From: Paraburkholderia graminis C4D1M
Lineage (GTDB): Bacteria > Pseudomonadota > Gammaproteobacteria > Burkholderiales > Burkholderiaceae
NCBI RefSeq assembly: GCF_000172415.1
Contig: NZ_ABLD01000004.1
Span: 124,001 to 188,000 of the forward strand
Length of the DNA: 64,000 nt
Reading direction: 5' to 3'
Made by a program: the position numbers and the translations under genes. Of the stretch, positions 1 to 8,083 are shown piece after piece (within the stretch, counting starts at the first letter, position 1; each line of letters starts with the position of its first letter). The notes below the pieces were generated by a model that was not told the origin of the DNA, did no database searches, and saw only the letters and a list, made by a program, of their open reading frames with translations.

Positions 1-192
1 ATGTCTTCGCTCGAAATACCAACCGTGGACCGCACAGCCCAAGCGTGATTACCGAATGACTGGGACGACTCGCGAATCCCGGCAGTGTAACAGGCGGCTC
101 AGTGGCGACTCACTTCACGATCGAGCCCCGAATCTTTGCGAGCGCATCGACGCCGGCGCGCCACGATGCAAACCGGCGCACCTGTAGCCCGT
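1..192. other. No gene recognised at left edge
   Basis: This is the stretch downstream of the oxidase operon, up to the window edge. I found no convincing coding sequence, no clear terminator hairpin and no RNA gene. A gene running off the left edge cannot be excluded, but the short open stretches here do not resemble any family I know. Confidence 0.4.
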
Positions 193-639
193 TCAATGCA
201 GATAGAGATAAGCGGCAATGTCGCGCGCCTGATCCTCGGTGAGGCCGAGATCGGGCATCGCGGTGCGCGGGCTGAACGCTTGCGGATGCATCAGCCAGCG
301 CTCGAGGTTGGTCGCCGAATTGGCCGCAACTCCGCCGATGTACGTCCGTTGACGAAGGCCCGTGAGCGGCGGCCCGACCAGGCTGTTGGCGCCTTCCACG
401 CCTTCGATCGTGTGGCACGAGCCGCAACCGGCGTGCACGATCAAGGCCTGGCCTCGAGCCGGATCGCCGCCGGTCAACGGCTCGCGTTGCGGCGTCTGTT
501 GTCCGCACGCGCTCAGCGTGAGGACGGCGAGACCCGTCATCGCGTAAGCAAGAGCCGCTTTAGCGACCGTGGCTCGCCGCGCCGCCAGCCCGCTCGCGCA
601 TCCACCGATGCGTGCCAACGGAAATCGCCGGATCGTCAT
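193..639 (-). CDS. Class I cytochrome c, lipoprotein, last gene of the caa3 operon
   Basis: A 148-residue mono-heme c-type cytochrome. The N-terminus is basic then hydrophobic and ends in a lipobox-like LTLSAC, so an outer-face membrane lipoprotein is likely. The heme motif is CGSCH and the probable axial methionine lies in RTAMPDLGLT near the C-terminus. The chosen ATG overlaps the stop of the preceding membrane gene (ATGA), as at most junctions of this operon; an ATG nine bases upstream is also in frame. Its place at the end of the subunit I-III genes suggests it feeds electrons to the caa3 oxidase or shuttles them from the PQQ dehydrogenase, which is inference. Family membership is sure; the specific partner is not. 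Confidence 0.85.
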   Translation of the reverse strand: MTIRRFPLARIGGCASGLAARRATVAKAALAYAMTGLAVLTLSACGQQTPQREPLTGGDPARGQALIVHAGCGSCHTIEGVEGANSLVGPPLTGLRQRTYIGGVAANSATNLERWLMHPQAFSPRTAMPDLGLTEDQARDIAAYLYLH

Positions 640-965
640 TGCGCGCATGGCTGAAGCACCCATTGCGGCACATACTGCGCGAACAGCACGAACGTCGACA
701 GCAGACCGACCAGCGTCGCGACCTGCGCGAGAAAATGCGCGCGCGCGGTGCTTTCCGCGGTGGCATCCGGTGGAAACAGGCCGCCCATCCAATGCCGCCA
801 CGCGCCGACGGTCGCCGCCGCGCTCAACACCGCGCTCGCAAGCGTCACGGCGTGCAGCATCCAGGTCGTGCCGGCATCGCACGATCGCGGCACCAGCGCA
901 TACGTCAGCGACAGATTCGAGAGCGTCAGGAAAGGCGCGAGCAATAGCGCGGACCACACTGCCAT
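636..965 (-). CDS. Small membrane protein of the caa3 oxidase operon, unknown family
   Basis: A 109-residue hydrophobic protein with about three membrane segments (near residues 4-25, 34-58 and 75-104). The start is set by a good ribosome binding site (GAGGAG) upstream of the ATG; the reading frame extends further but has no better start. It lies ten bases after the subunit III gene and overlaps the following cytochrome c gene by ATGA. I cannot assign a named family. The position is where a subunit IV-like protein or assembly factor would sit, and its size and hydrophobicity fit that, but no sequence motif proves it. Confidence 0.75.
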   Translation of the reverse strand: MAVWSALLLAPFLTLSNLSLTYALVPRSCDAGTTWMLHAVTLASAVLSAAATVGAWRHWMGGLFPPDATAESTARAHFLAQVATLVGLLSTFVLFAQYVPQWVLQPCAQ

Positions 966-975
966 GTCGATCTCC

Positions 976-1614
976 TCACAAACGCGGCGCCCAGTAGACG
1001 ACTGCATAAATCGGCAGCCAGCTAAGCACGACGAAGTACCAGTAGGCGGCGTTCTCGCTGACGTCGACATAGCGCTTACCTTCCACTGGCCCCGTGAACA
1101 GCAGGACGTCGAGCACGGCTGTGTCGAACGTATCGGTGATCAGGTGAACGGTATGCAAGCCCATCAGCATCCACAGCACGGACCCGTAAGCGTTGTCGTA
1201 CCAGGTCACGTTGAGCGCCTTGAACTCCAGCGCCCGCACGCCGAGAAAGGCGAGCGAAAACGCGAGGCACACCAGCAGCCAGAGCCGCGACGCCGCGCGA
1301 TCCTCCCGCTCGGCCGCGCGCTTCGCGAGATGATTCGGCAGCATGCTCACGACCAGGATCGCCGTATTCACGCTGCCCCATAGCAGGCCGGGGCCGGGCG
1401 CATTCATCGGCCAGACGGATGCGAGCGTGCGCAGATAGAAGTACATCATGACGGCGATGGCGAACACCGTCCCCTCGATCACCATCAGTCCCATCGTGCC
1501 CCACCACATCAGGCTGCGATGGCTGAAGCCATACGTCGGCAGTTCTCCGACGTGGATCGCCTTGCGGGCTGCGCGCGGCCGGCTGTCGGCATAGCGCTCG
1601 TCAACGGTAGTCAC
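976..1614 (-). CDS. ctaE: Cytochrome c oxidase subunit III
   Basis: A 212-residue subunit III of a heme-copper oxidase, with about five membrane segments, including the typical MWWGTMGLMVIEGTVFA stretch and a conserved glutamate in the following helices (GVRALEFKAL). The GTG start is chosen because it overlaps the stop of ctaD (GTGA), matching the coupling seen across the operon; the upstream in-frame extension lies inside ctaD and looks non-coding. The length agrees with the short subunit III of caa3-type enzymes. It acts in the inner membrane and stabilises the subunit I core. Confidence 0.93.
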   Translation of the reverse strand: MTTVDERYADSRPRAARKAIHVGELPTYGFSHRSLMWWGTMGLMVIEGTVFAIAVMMYFYLRTLASVWPMNAPGPGLLWGSVNTAILVVSMLPNHLAKRAAEREDRAASRLWLLVCLAFSLAFLGVRALEFKALNVTWYDNAYGSVLWMLMGLHTVHLITDTFDTAVLDVLLFTGPVEGKRYVDVSENAAYWYFVVLSWLPIYAVVYWAPRL

Positions 1615-3551
1615 GGGCGTTTCTCCAGCGCGAGATGCTGATCGGTTTCGCGCCGCCGCGGCCAGAACCACGCGGTCATCGCGATAGCGACGGGCACCGT
1701 GCCCCACACCACCGCCCACGGCGTGAAGATTGAGCCAATGAACAACACGGTCGTCGCCACGGCGCTCACGAACGGCCAGATGTTGGGCATCGGAAAGACC
1801 GGCCGATGATCCGGCATCGCGTCGAGAACGCTCGTCACCAGCACCTGCCGGCTATTCGAATCCAGTCCGCTGACGGTGGAAGGTTCGCGCGGCGCGTCCC
1901 ACAGCGGATAGCCGCTATGCACGACCGGCACCTTCACGAAATTGCCCGCGTGAGGCGGCGACGCGGTGCTCCATTCGAGCGTTCCTGCGCCCCACGGATC
2001 GTCGCCGGCAACGAGTCCTTGTCGACGGCTATGCAGCACGTTGACGATAAACAGCAGCACGCTCACGGCGATAATCGACGCGCCGATCGTCGCGGTCAGA
2101 TTCATCGTGTCCCATCCCATTCCGGACGGATACGTGTACACCCTGCGCGGCATGCCATGCAGCCCGAGCAGATGCATCGGAAAGAATGCGACGTTAAAGC
2201 CGATGAAGAACAGCCAGAAATTCCAGCGCCCGAGCGTCTCGTCGAGCAGGCGTCCGGTGAACTTCGGGAACCAGTAGTAGAACGCGCCGAATAGCGGAAA
2301 CACCGCGCCGCCGATCAGCACGTAATGCAGATGCGCGACGACGAAATACGTGTCGTGCACCTGATAATCGAGCGACACCGACGCGAGCATGATGCCCGTC
2401 AGCCCGCCCAGCACCAGAATGAAAAAGAACGCGAGGACGAAGAGCATCGGCGTCTTGAAGTTGAGGCGTCCGGTCCACAGTGTCGCGATCCAGCAGAAAA
2501 TCTGGATCGCCGAAGGCACCGCGATCATAATGCTCGCCGCCGTAAAAAAGCTCTTGCCGAGATCGGGCAGATTCGTCGCGAACATGTGGTGAACCCACAG
2601 TCCGAACGATAGAAACGCCGTCGCGATCAGCGCGAGCACCATCGCCGGATAGCCGAATACGGGCCGTCGCGAGAAAGTCGGAATGATGCTGGAGATAAAG
2701 CCGAGCGGCGGCACGAAGATCAGATACACCTCCGGGTGTCCGAAGAACCAGAAGAGATGCTGCCAGAGCACCACGTCGCCGCCCTCGCCGGGGTTGTAGA
2801 AATGCGTGCCGACGAGGCGGTCGAGAATCAGCGCAGTACTGCCAAGCATCACCGACGGCATCGCGAACAGCACCATGAACGACGTCACGAGCACGCTCCA
2901 GACGAAGAGCGGCATGCGGTTGAGCGTCATGCCCGGCGCGCGCATCTTGAAGATCGTGGTGATCAGCACGATAGCCTCGAGCAGCGCCGACAACTCGGTG
3001 AAGGTGATCATCTGCGCCCAGAAGTCGATGCGCTTGCCCGGCGAATAGTCCGGACCCGAGAGCGGCACATAGGCGAACCATCCGGCGTCGGGGCCGATGT
3101 CGAGTGCGAAGGCCACATACAGCATCAGTCCGCCGAACAGGAACACCCAGTACGCGTACGCGTTCATGCGCGGAAACGCGACGCTGCGCGCGCCGATCAT
3201 CAGCGGCACGAGGTAGACGGCGACCGCCTGCATGACCGGCACGGCGAACAGGAACATCATCGTGGTGCCGTGCATCGTGAACAACTGGTTGTACATGTCG
3301 GGGCCGACGAGCCGGTTGCCCGGACGCGCGAGCTGCAGGCGCATCACCAGCGCGAGGATGCCGCCCGCGACGAAAAAGCCGAACGTCGTGGTCATGAAGC
3401 GGCGGCTGATCGTCTTGTGATTGATCGCGGCGAACACGCCCAGGAAGCCCGGCGGGTCGCGCCAGGTTGCTTCGAGCCTGTCGGCTTCCTGCGGGTCGGT
3501 TTGCGGTTCGTCGATCACGTCGAACCGGTCCGTCATCGAGGCATGATTCAT
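1611..3551 (-). CDS. ctaD: Cytochrome c oxidase subunit I (caa3 type, A1 family)
   Basis: The 646-residue catalytic subunit. Visible ligands are His94 (FTMHGTTMMF, heme a), the CuB site His272-Pro-Glu-Val-Tyr276 with His321/His322, and His407/His409 in VVAHLHYVLIGG for hemes a3 and a. Glu274 within GHPEVY marks the A1 family with a D-channel glutamate. The protein is longer than the usual ~530 residues because of a hydrophilic segment and further membrane helices after about residue 520, as in some caa3 enzymes. The ATG overlaps the ctaC stop. It reduces oxygen to water and pumps protons. No heme-a synthesis or Cox11 gene lies nearby. Confidence 0.97.
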   Translation of the reverse strand: MNHASMTDRFDVIDEPQTDPQEADRLEATWRDPPGFLGVFAAINHKTISRRFMTTTFGFFVAGGILALVMRLQLARPGNRLVGPDMYNQLFTMHGTTMMFLFAVPVMQAVAVYLVPLMIGARSVAFPRMNAYAYWVFLFGGLMLYVAFALDIGPDAGWFAYVPLSGPDYSPGKRIDFWAQMITFTELSALLEAIVLITTIFKMRAPGMTLNRMPLFVWSVLVTSFMVLFAMPSVMLGSTALILDRLVGTHFYNPGEGGDVVLWQHLFWFFGHPEVYLIFVPPLGFISSIIPTFSRRPVFGYPAMVLALIATAFLSFGLWVHHMFATNLPDLGKSFFTAASIMIAVPSAIQIFCWIATLWTGRLNFKTPMLFVLAFFFILVLGGLTGIMLASVSLDYQVHDTYFVVAHLHYVLIGGAVFPLFGAFYYWFPKFTGRLLDETLGRWNFWLFFIGFNVAFFPMHLLGLHGMPRRVYTYPSGMGWDTMNLTATIGASIIAVSVLLFIVNVLHSRRQGLVAGDDPWGAGTLEWSTASPPHAGNFVKVPVVHSGYPLWDAPREPSTVSGLDSNSRQVLVTSVLDAMPDHRPVFPMPNIWPFVSAVATTVLFIGSIFTPWAVVWGTVPVAIAMTAWFWPRRRETDQHLALEKRP

Positions 3552-4615
3552 CTGAGCGTCGCCATGTAGGCCAGCAGCGCGTGCAGTTCATCGGGCGCCA
3601 GCGGGTTGGGAGGCATCACGGTGCCGGGCTTGATGCGCTGTGCGTCGACGATCCAGCCGGCGAGGTGTCCTGGTGTATTCGGCAGCGTGCCGGCAGCCAG
3701 CGTCTGCCTGCTTGCAACATGAGTCAGGTCCGGCCCGAGCACCGCGTTCGCACCGATGCCCTGCACCGTGTGGCACATCGCGCAACTGTGCGTGAGGAAA
3801 ATCTGCTCGCCGCGCGTTTCGAGTTCGTTCGACGGCGGCGGCGCATCCTGGCGCTGATGCGCGAGCCAGGCCGCGTATTTGTCGGGTGTCTCGGCGATCA
3901 CGAGGAACGACATCAACGCATGTTCGTAACCGCAGAACTCGGCGCACTGGCCGCGGTACTCGCCCGCGTGGTCCGCGCGAAAACGGATCGTCGCGGTGCG
4001 GCCGGGAATCAGGTCTTTTTTGCCGTGCAGATTCGGCACCCAGAACGAGTGAATCACATCCGACGATTTAAGCGTGACGAGCACGGGCTGGCCGACCGGA
4101 ATGTGCATCTCGTTGGCCGTAATGAACACGTTCGACGCTTGCGGGTCGTTGTACCGTATCTCCCACCACCATTGATGCGCGGTCACTTCGATCTGCACGG
4201 CATCGCGCATCGAAAGCCGCGCGAGCGCGCGGTCGGTCAGCACGTCGGCGAAAATCAGGCCGAACAGCAATACCGTCGATACGATCGTCGCGACGATGAC
4301 CGCCCTTCTCAGGCCAGGTTCGGCGACCGCTTTCGGACCCACGGCGGAGTCCGCCTCCGTCGACATATCGGCGGGCGTTTCGCGCGTGCCTCGCGGCGCG
4401 CGCCACAGCGCCCAGAAGAAGGCGATCAGCACGGCGGCGAAGACTGCCGTGCAGACAATCACCGTCAGATTCAGCAGATCGAGGATGGTGCTCGCCTGGA
4501 CACCGGCCGGTCGCAGCGCATCCTGCAATGGCGCGGCCCACGCCGACTGAACGGTTCCCGTTGCGGTTGCGATGGCGGCAGCGCCGGATAGCGGAAGAAC
4601 GACTCGCGCAGTCAT
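3548..4615 (-). CDS. ctaC: Cytochrome c oxidase subunit II with fused cytochrome c domain
   Basis: 355 residues. A signal-like N-terminus is followed by membrane segments near 45-70 and 103-126, a cupredoxin domain and a C-terminal cytochrome c. The CuA ligands are visible as His189, Cys224, Cys228, His232 and Met235. The fused cytochrome carries CAMCH at 278-282 with a likely axial Met334 (GTVMPP). This fusion defines a caa3-type oxidase that accepts electrons on its own heme c. It starts one base after the upstream cytochrome gene and ends overlapping ctaD, so the three are surely one transcript. Confidence 0.97.
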   Translation of the reverse strand: MTARVVLPLSGAAAIATATGTVQSAWAAPLQDALRPAGVQASTILDLLNLTVIVCTAVFAAVLIAFFWALWRAPRGTRETPADMSTEADSAVGPKAVAEPGLRRAVIVATIVSTVLLFGLIFADVLTDRALARLSMRDAVQIEVTAHQWWWEIRYNDPQASNVFITANEMHIPVGQPVLVTLKSSDVIHSFWVPNLHGKKDLIPGRTATIRFRADHAGEYRGQCAEFCGYEHALMSFLVIAETPDKYAAWLAHQRQDAPPPSNELETRGEQIFLTHSCAMCHTVQGIGANAVLGPDLTHVASRQTLAAGTLPNTPGHLAGWIVDAQRIKPGTVMPPNPLAPDELHALLAYMATLR

Positions 4616-4616
4616 G

Positions 4617-5237
4617 TCAGTGCTCCGCGGCGGGCGGCACCGAAGAGCGCTTCGGCTCTTCCGGCGGGCGCCGTTGTTCGGGCTTGCCGGCCTGCAGACT
4701 GTCGCTGCGCGGCGGTTCGATATCGGAGCGCAACTGGCCGCTCATCGAACGGACGTAGGCCACGATTTGCCAGATCTGATCGTCGGAAACGTGGCCGCCG
4801 AACGCCGGCATGCCGTTCGGCCTGCCTTGCTTGATGGTCGTGAACACGCTGGCCGGGTCCGCGCCGTAAATCCACTTATCGTCCATCAGCGCCGGACCCG
4901 AATCGCCGCTGCCTTGCGCGTGACAACCACTGCAGTTGTACGCGCGAAACAGGCGCTTGCCTTGCGAGACCGCGTACGCGTTATTTTCATAGGGATTGCT
5001 AACGGTAGCGCTCACAGCGGCGGCCACGGGTTGAGTCGAGCTCGTCGTCACGGCGGAAGCGACCGGTTGTATCGAACTCATGGTCACCGCCGAAGCCGCC
5101 GATGCAGCCGGAGGCGGCGTGTGCAATTGCCGCTGCTCGCGTTCGCAGCCCGCGAGGCACGCGACGCTCGCGATCACGGCCGGCGCGATGAGCCAGAGCG
5201 CCCGAGGCATCTGTCGACGAAAGCGGGCGGCTGTCAT
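4617..5237 (-). CDS. Lipoprotein cytochrome c with Ala/Ser/Pro linker
   Basis: 206 residues. The signal peptide ends in a lipobox (ACLAGC), giving a lipid-anchored periplasmic protein. An Ala/Ser/Thr-rich linker (about residues 42-80) contains a duplicated unit of the form SSxQPVAxAV. The heme domain follows, with CSGCH near residue 104 and a probable axial Met in NGMPAFGG. A charged Pro-rich tail ends the protein. It sits between the PQQ dehydrogenase genes and the oxidase genes, overlapping the former by ATGA and separated from ctaC by one base. The likely role is electron carrier from the alcohol dehydrogenase to subunit II, comparable to XoxG; this is inferred from position. Confidence 0.88.
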   Translation of the reverse strand: MTAARFRRQMPRALWLIAPAVIASVACLAGCEREQRQLHTPPPAASAASAVTMSSIQPVASAVTTSSTQPVAAAVSATVSNPYENNAYAVSQGKRLFRAYNCSGCHAQGSGDSGPALMDDKWIYGADPASVFTTIKQGRPNGMPAFGGHVSDDQIWQIVAYVRSMSGQLRSDIEPPRSDSLQAGKPEQRRPPEEPKRSSVPPAAEH

Positions 5238-6133
5238 CGCGCACTCTCCCTCGCAGCCGACGACACCGCGCGCGGCGCGTCCACGCGAACCACGTTGTAG
5301 TCCGTGAGAATCGCATCGATCTCCGCGTGCCGACGATCGAGCGCCGCTTGCAGTTCATCGCGCAACGCCGGCTTCGCGCGGTTCACGCCGACCGCCACCG
5401 AGAACTCGAACGGCAGCGCCGAGCCAGCCGGCGGGCGGGCTCGTTCGACCGTCAGCGACACAGCGGCGCGAGTCGCGAAGTACGCAAGCTGCGGACCCCA
5501 GCCAAGCGCGACGTCGATGCGGCCCGCCGCGATGTCGTTCACCATGCGCTCGCTTGCGGGACCGTCGCCGTAGACGGTATAGCCGGTCACGTTGTCGGTC
5601 GCGCCCGCACGCGCGAGCGCGTAAGCGGGCGGCGTCGCCGCGAGGTCGTCGCCGATCAGTTGCACGCCGATGCGGCGCTGCGACAGCGCACGCGGTTCAA
5701 AGCCGTCGAGTGGCGGGTCCGCCGCGCGTTGCACGAACACATAACTCGACCGATAGTAAGGCCGCGTCAGCAGCAGACGCTCAAAGCCGTCGGGCACGCC
5801 GATGAACACATCGCATAAGCCCGCGCCGACCGTCTTGCGCACGAACCCGCGGCGTTGCGGAAGCCACGCGTAAGTGAGGCGCAGATGCAGGTCGCTTGCG
5901 AGCACCTGCGCGATGTGGTTTTCGAAGCCGCTGCCGTCTTCTTTCGAATACGGCAGATTGTCGGGATCGGCGCAGACGCGCAGTTCGGTCGCGCCGGACG
6001 CGGCTTCGTCGACAGGTCGATGAGCGCATGCGCCAAGCGCAACGGCGAGCAAACCCAGCACACCGAAAATAACCGCACGCGGCAGCCCACCCAGACGCCG
6101 CGCAACACACATTTCAAGGAAGCGCGAACACAT
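5234..6133 (-). CDS. XoxJ-like periplasmic substrate-binding-fold protein associated with quinoprotein dehydrogenase
   Basis: 299 residues. An N-terminal hydrophobic segment ending LGACAH suggests lipidation. The rest matches the solute-binding fold of the quinoprotein-dehydrogenase-associated family: ELRVCADPDNLPYSKEDG near the mature start, then GLCDVFIGVP and RIDVALGWGPQLAYF. In methanol dehydrogenase systems the equivalent MxaJ/XoxJ is thought to help activate the dehydrogenase. The start at 6133 is preferred because a GGGGGG-type binding site precedes it; this overlaps the dehydrogenase by 20 bases. An ATG at 6112 is the alternative. The stop overlaps the next cytochrome start. Confidence 0.85.
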   Translation of the reverse strand: MCSRFLEMCVARRLGGLPRAVIFGVLGLLAVALGACAHRPVDEAASGATELRVCADPDNLPYSKEDGSGFENHIAQVLASDLHLRLTYAWLPQRRGFVRKTVGAGLCDVFIGVPDGFERLLLTRPYYRSSYVFVQRAADPPLDGFEPRALSQRRIGVQLIGDDLAATPPAYALARAGATDNVTGYTVYGDGPASERMVNDIAAGRIDVALGWGPQLAYFATRAAVSLTVERARPPAGSALPFEFSVAVGVNRAKPALRDELQAALDRRHAEIDAILTDYNVVRVDAPRAVSSAARESAR

Positions 6134-7889
6134 AGAGCGTGCCCCCCTTGGTCGTGCGCTGCGGCAGATCGCGCATCGCGTTGACGAAGCCCTTGGCTCC
6201 TGTGCCGTCGCGCGGATCCAGATTGTTCGAGACGATCGCGCCGGCCCATCCGCCGACGCCCGCGAGGATCGCGATGTATTCCTTGCCGTCCGGGCCGCGA
6301 TACGCAACCGGCTGGCCGATGATCCCGGAGCCTGTCTTGAACTGCCACAAGAGCGCACCGCTGCGCGCGTCGACGGCTTTGAACCAGCCGTCCATCGTGC
6401 CGTAGAAAACGACGTCGCCGGCCGTGGCAAGCGCCCCGCTCCACACGGGAAAGTCTTCCTTGATCGACCACGCCTTCTTGCCCGCAATCGGGTCCCACGC
6501 GGAGAACTCGCCGCGATTGCCGCCGGGCCCGGCGTACATTTTCGTATCGACGCCCACGTACGGCGTACCCGCGATGTAGCTCGTCGCGTAAGCCTCGGCG
6601 TCCTCGCACAGATTCTGGTGGGGGATATACAGCAGGCCCGTGCGCGGCGACCACGCGGACGGCTGCCAGTCCTTGCCGCCAGGCGACACCGGACAGATGT
6701 TGCGCACCGAATGGCCGACCTTCGGTTCGGTTGCCGGGTTGTATTTCAACAGCCCCGTCCTGAGATCGACGCCCTCGCTCGTCGTGATATGAACAAACGG
6801 TTTCGCCGACAACACTTCGCCGGTCAACCGGTCGAGCATGTACACGTAGCCGTTGCGATCCGGATGCACGAGCACTTGCCTCGGCTTGCCGCCGACGGTG
6901 AGCGTCAGCAGCACGTTTTCGTTGACGCCGTCGTAGTCGTGCAGATCGTGCGGGCTCCATTGATAGAACCAGCGCGCCTGCCCCGTGTCGGGATCGCGCG
7001 CGAAAATGCCGGCCGTCCATTTGTTGTCGCCGGGACGCTGCTCGGGATTCCACGGGCCGGGGTTCGCGGTGCCGTAATAGATCAGGTTGGCGTCGGGGTC
7101 GTAGGAAATCCAGCCCCACACATTGCCGCCGCCGATCTTCCACGCACCGGACGGCCAGGTGCTCACGCCGAGGTCCTTGCCCTTGTCCTGTCCGTACCAG
7201 GGCTTGAACTGATCGCCGATCAGCACATCGCTGTCGGGTCCGGTGCTATACGCGCGCCAGACGATGCGGCCGGTCGCGGCGTCGAGCGCGGTCAGCCATC
7301 CGCGCACGCCGAGTTCGCCGCCGCTATTGCCGACCAGCACCTTGCCCTTGACGACGAGCGGCGCCATCGTCGTCGTTTCGCCGCGGCTGATGTCGCCGAG
7401 CCGCGTGCGCCACAATTCCTTGCCGCTTGCGGCATCGAGCGCGATGGTTTGTGCGTCGAGCGTGTTGATGAAGATTCGACCGTCCGCATACGCGGCGCCG
7501 CGGTTCACAACGTCGCAACATGCGACGCCCTGCGCGCTCGCGTTGGGCGCCGGATCGAACTGCCATTTGACGGGAGCGCCGGGTTTCGTCAGATCGAGCG
7601 CATACACGCGATTGGGATACGGCGTGACGATGAACATCGTATTCGACACGACGAGCGGCGCCGCTTCCTGGCCGCGCAGCACGCCGGTCGAGAAGGTGAA
7701 CGCGGGCTTTAACCGGCTCACATTCGATGTGTTGATTTCAGCGAGTTCGCTGTAGCGCGTGTTCTGGTAATTCTTCGCCGCCATCGGCCAGTCGCCGTCG
7801 CTGGTCTGAGCGCAGGCCGTCGAACCATAGGCGAGCGACGCCGCCGCTAACGCCGCCATCAGGTTCCGTACCGGTCTGGCCCACGCCAT
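6114..7889 (-). CDS. PQQ-dependent alcohol dehydrogenase with lanthanide signature (XoxF/ExaF-like)
   Basis: A 591-residue periplasmic quinoprotein. The signal peptide is cleaved near residue 27 (AYGSTACAQ). The eight-bladed propeller is seen as repeated tryptophan motifs. Diagnostic residues are the vicinal Cys124-Cys125 disulphide next to PQQ, the metal-site Glu192 (SGGELGVRG) and Asn276 (TANPGPWN), catalytic Asp318, and Asp320 two residues later. The Asp-Tyr-Asp pattern is the lanthanide-coordinating signature; calcium enzymes have Ala or Ser at the last position. The start has a GGGAG binding site. First gene of the operon. The substrate (methanol, ethanol or other) cannot be read from sequence. 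Confidence 0.92.
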   Translation of the reverse strand: MAWARPVRNLMAALAAASLAYGSTACAQTSDGDWPMAAKNYQNTRYSELAEINTSNVSRLKPAFTFSTGVLRGQEAAPLVVSNTMFIVTPYPNRVYALDLTKPGAPVKWQFDPAPNASAQGVACCDVVNRGAAYADGRIFINTLDAQTIALDAASGKELWRTRLGDISRGETTTMAPLVVKGKVLVGNSGGELGVRGWLTALDAATGRIVWRAYSTGPDSDVLIGDQFKPWYGQDKGKDLGVSTWPSGAWKIGGGNVWGWISYDPDANLIYYGTANPGPWNPEQRPGDNKWTAGIFARDPDTGQARWFYQWSPHDLHDYDGVNENVLLTLTVGGKPRQVLVHPDRNGYVYMLDRLTGEVLSAKPFVHITTSEGVDLRTGLLKYNPATEPKVGHSVRNICPVSPGGKDWQPSAWSPRTGLLYIPHQNLCEDAEAYATSYIAGTPYVGVDTKMYAGPGGNRGEFSAWDPIAGKKAWSIKEDFPVWSGALATAGDVVFYGTMDGWFKAVDARSGALLWQFKTGSGIIGQPVAYRGPDGKEYIAILAGVGGWAGAIVSNNLDPRDGTGAKGFVNAMRDLPQRTTKGGTLYVFALP

Positions 7890-8014
7890 GATGCGCTCCC
7901 GTTGCAAGGCACTCGAGGCGCATCCAGCAAAATTCGTGCATGAGGGTGAGATCGAAGCGGCAGCGGCGTGTGAGTCGAACTGGCGGCGTCGATCACGCTG
8001 CTTTAGTGGCAGCA

Positions 8015-8043
8015 ATAGCAACTGGTCCCGGACTATTTTTCAA
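8015..8043 (-). promoter_or_regulatory. Candidate sigma70 promoter of the PQQ dehydrogenase / caa3 operon
   Basis: On the minus strand TTGAAA is followed after 17 bases by TGCTAT, about 125 bases before the dehydrogenase start. The -35 box is good, the -10 box poor. It lies in the only gap upstream of the operon, so some promoter must be near here, but this assignment is tentative. Confidence 0.3.
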
Positions 8044-8083
8044 CGCATACCGGGCTGAAATGTTGTGGCAGACTGGCCGCCGC

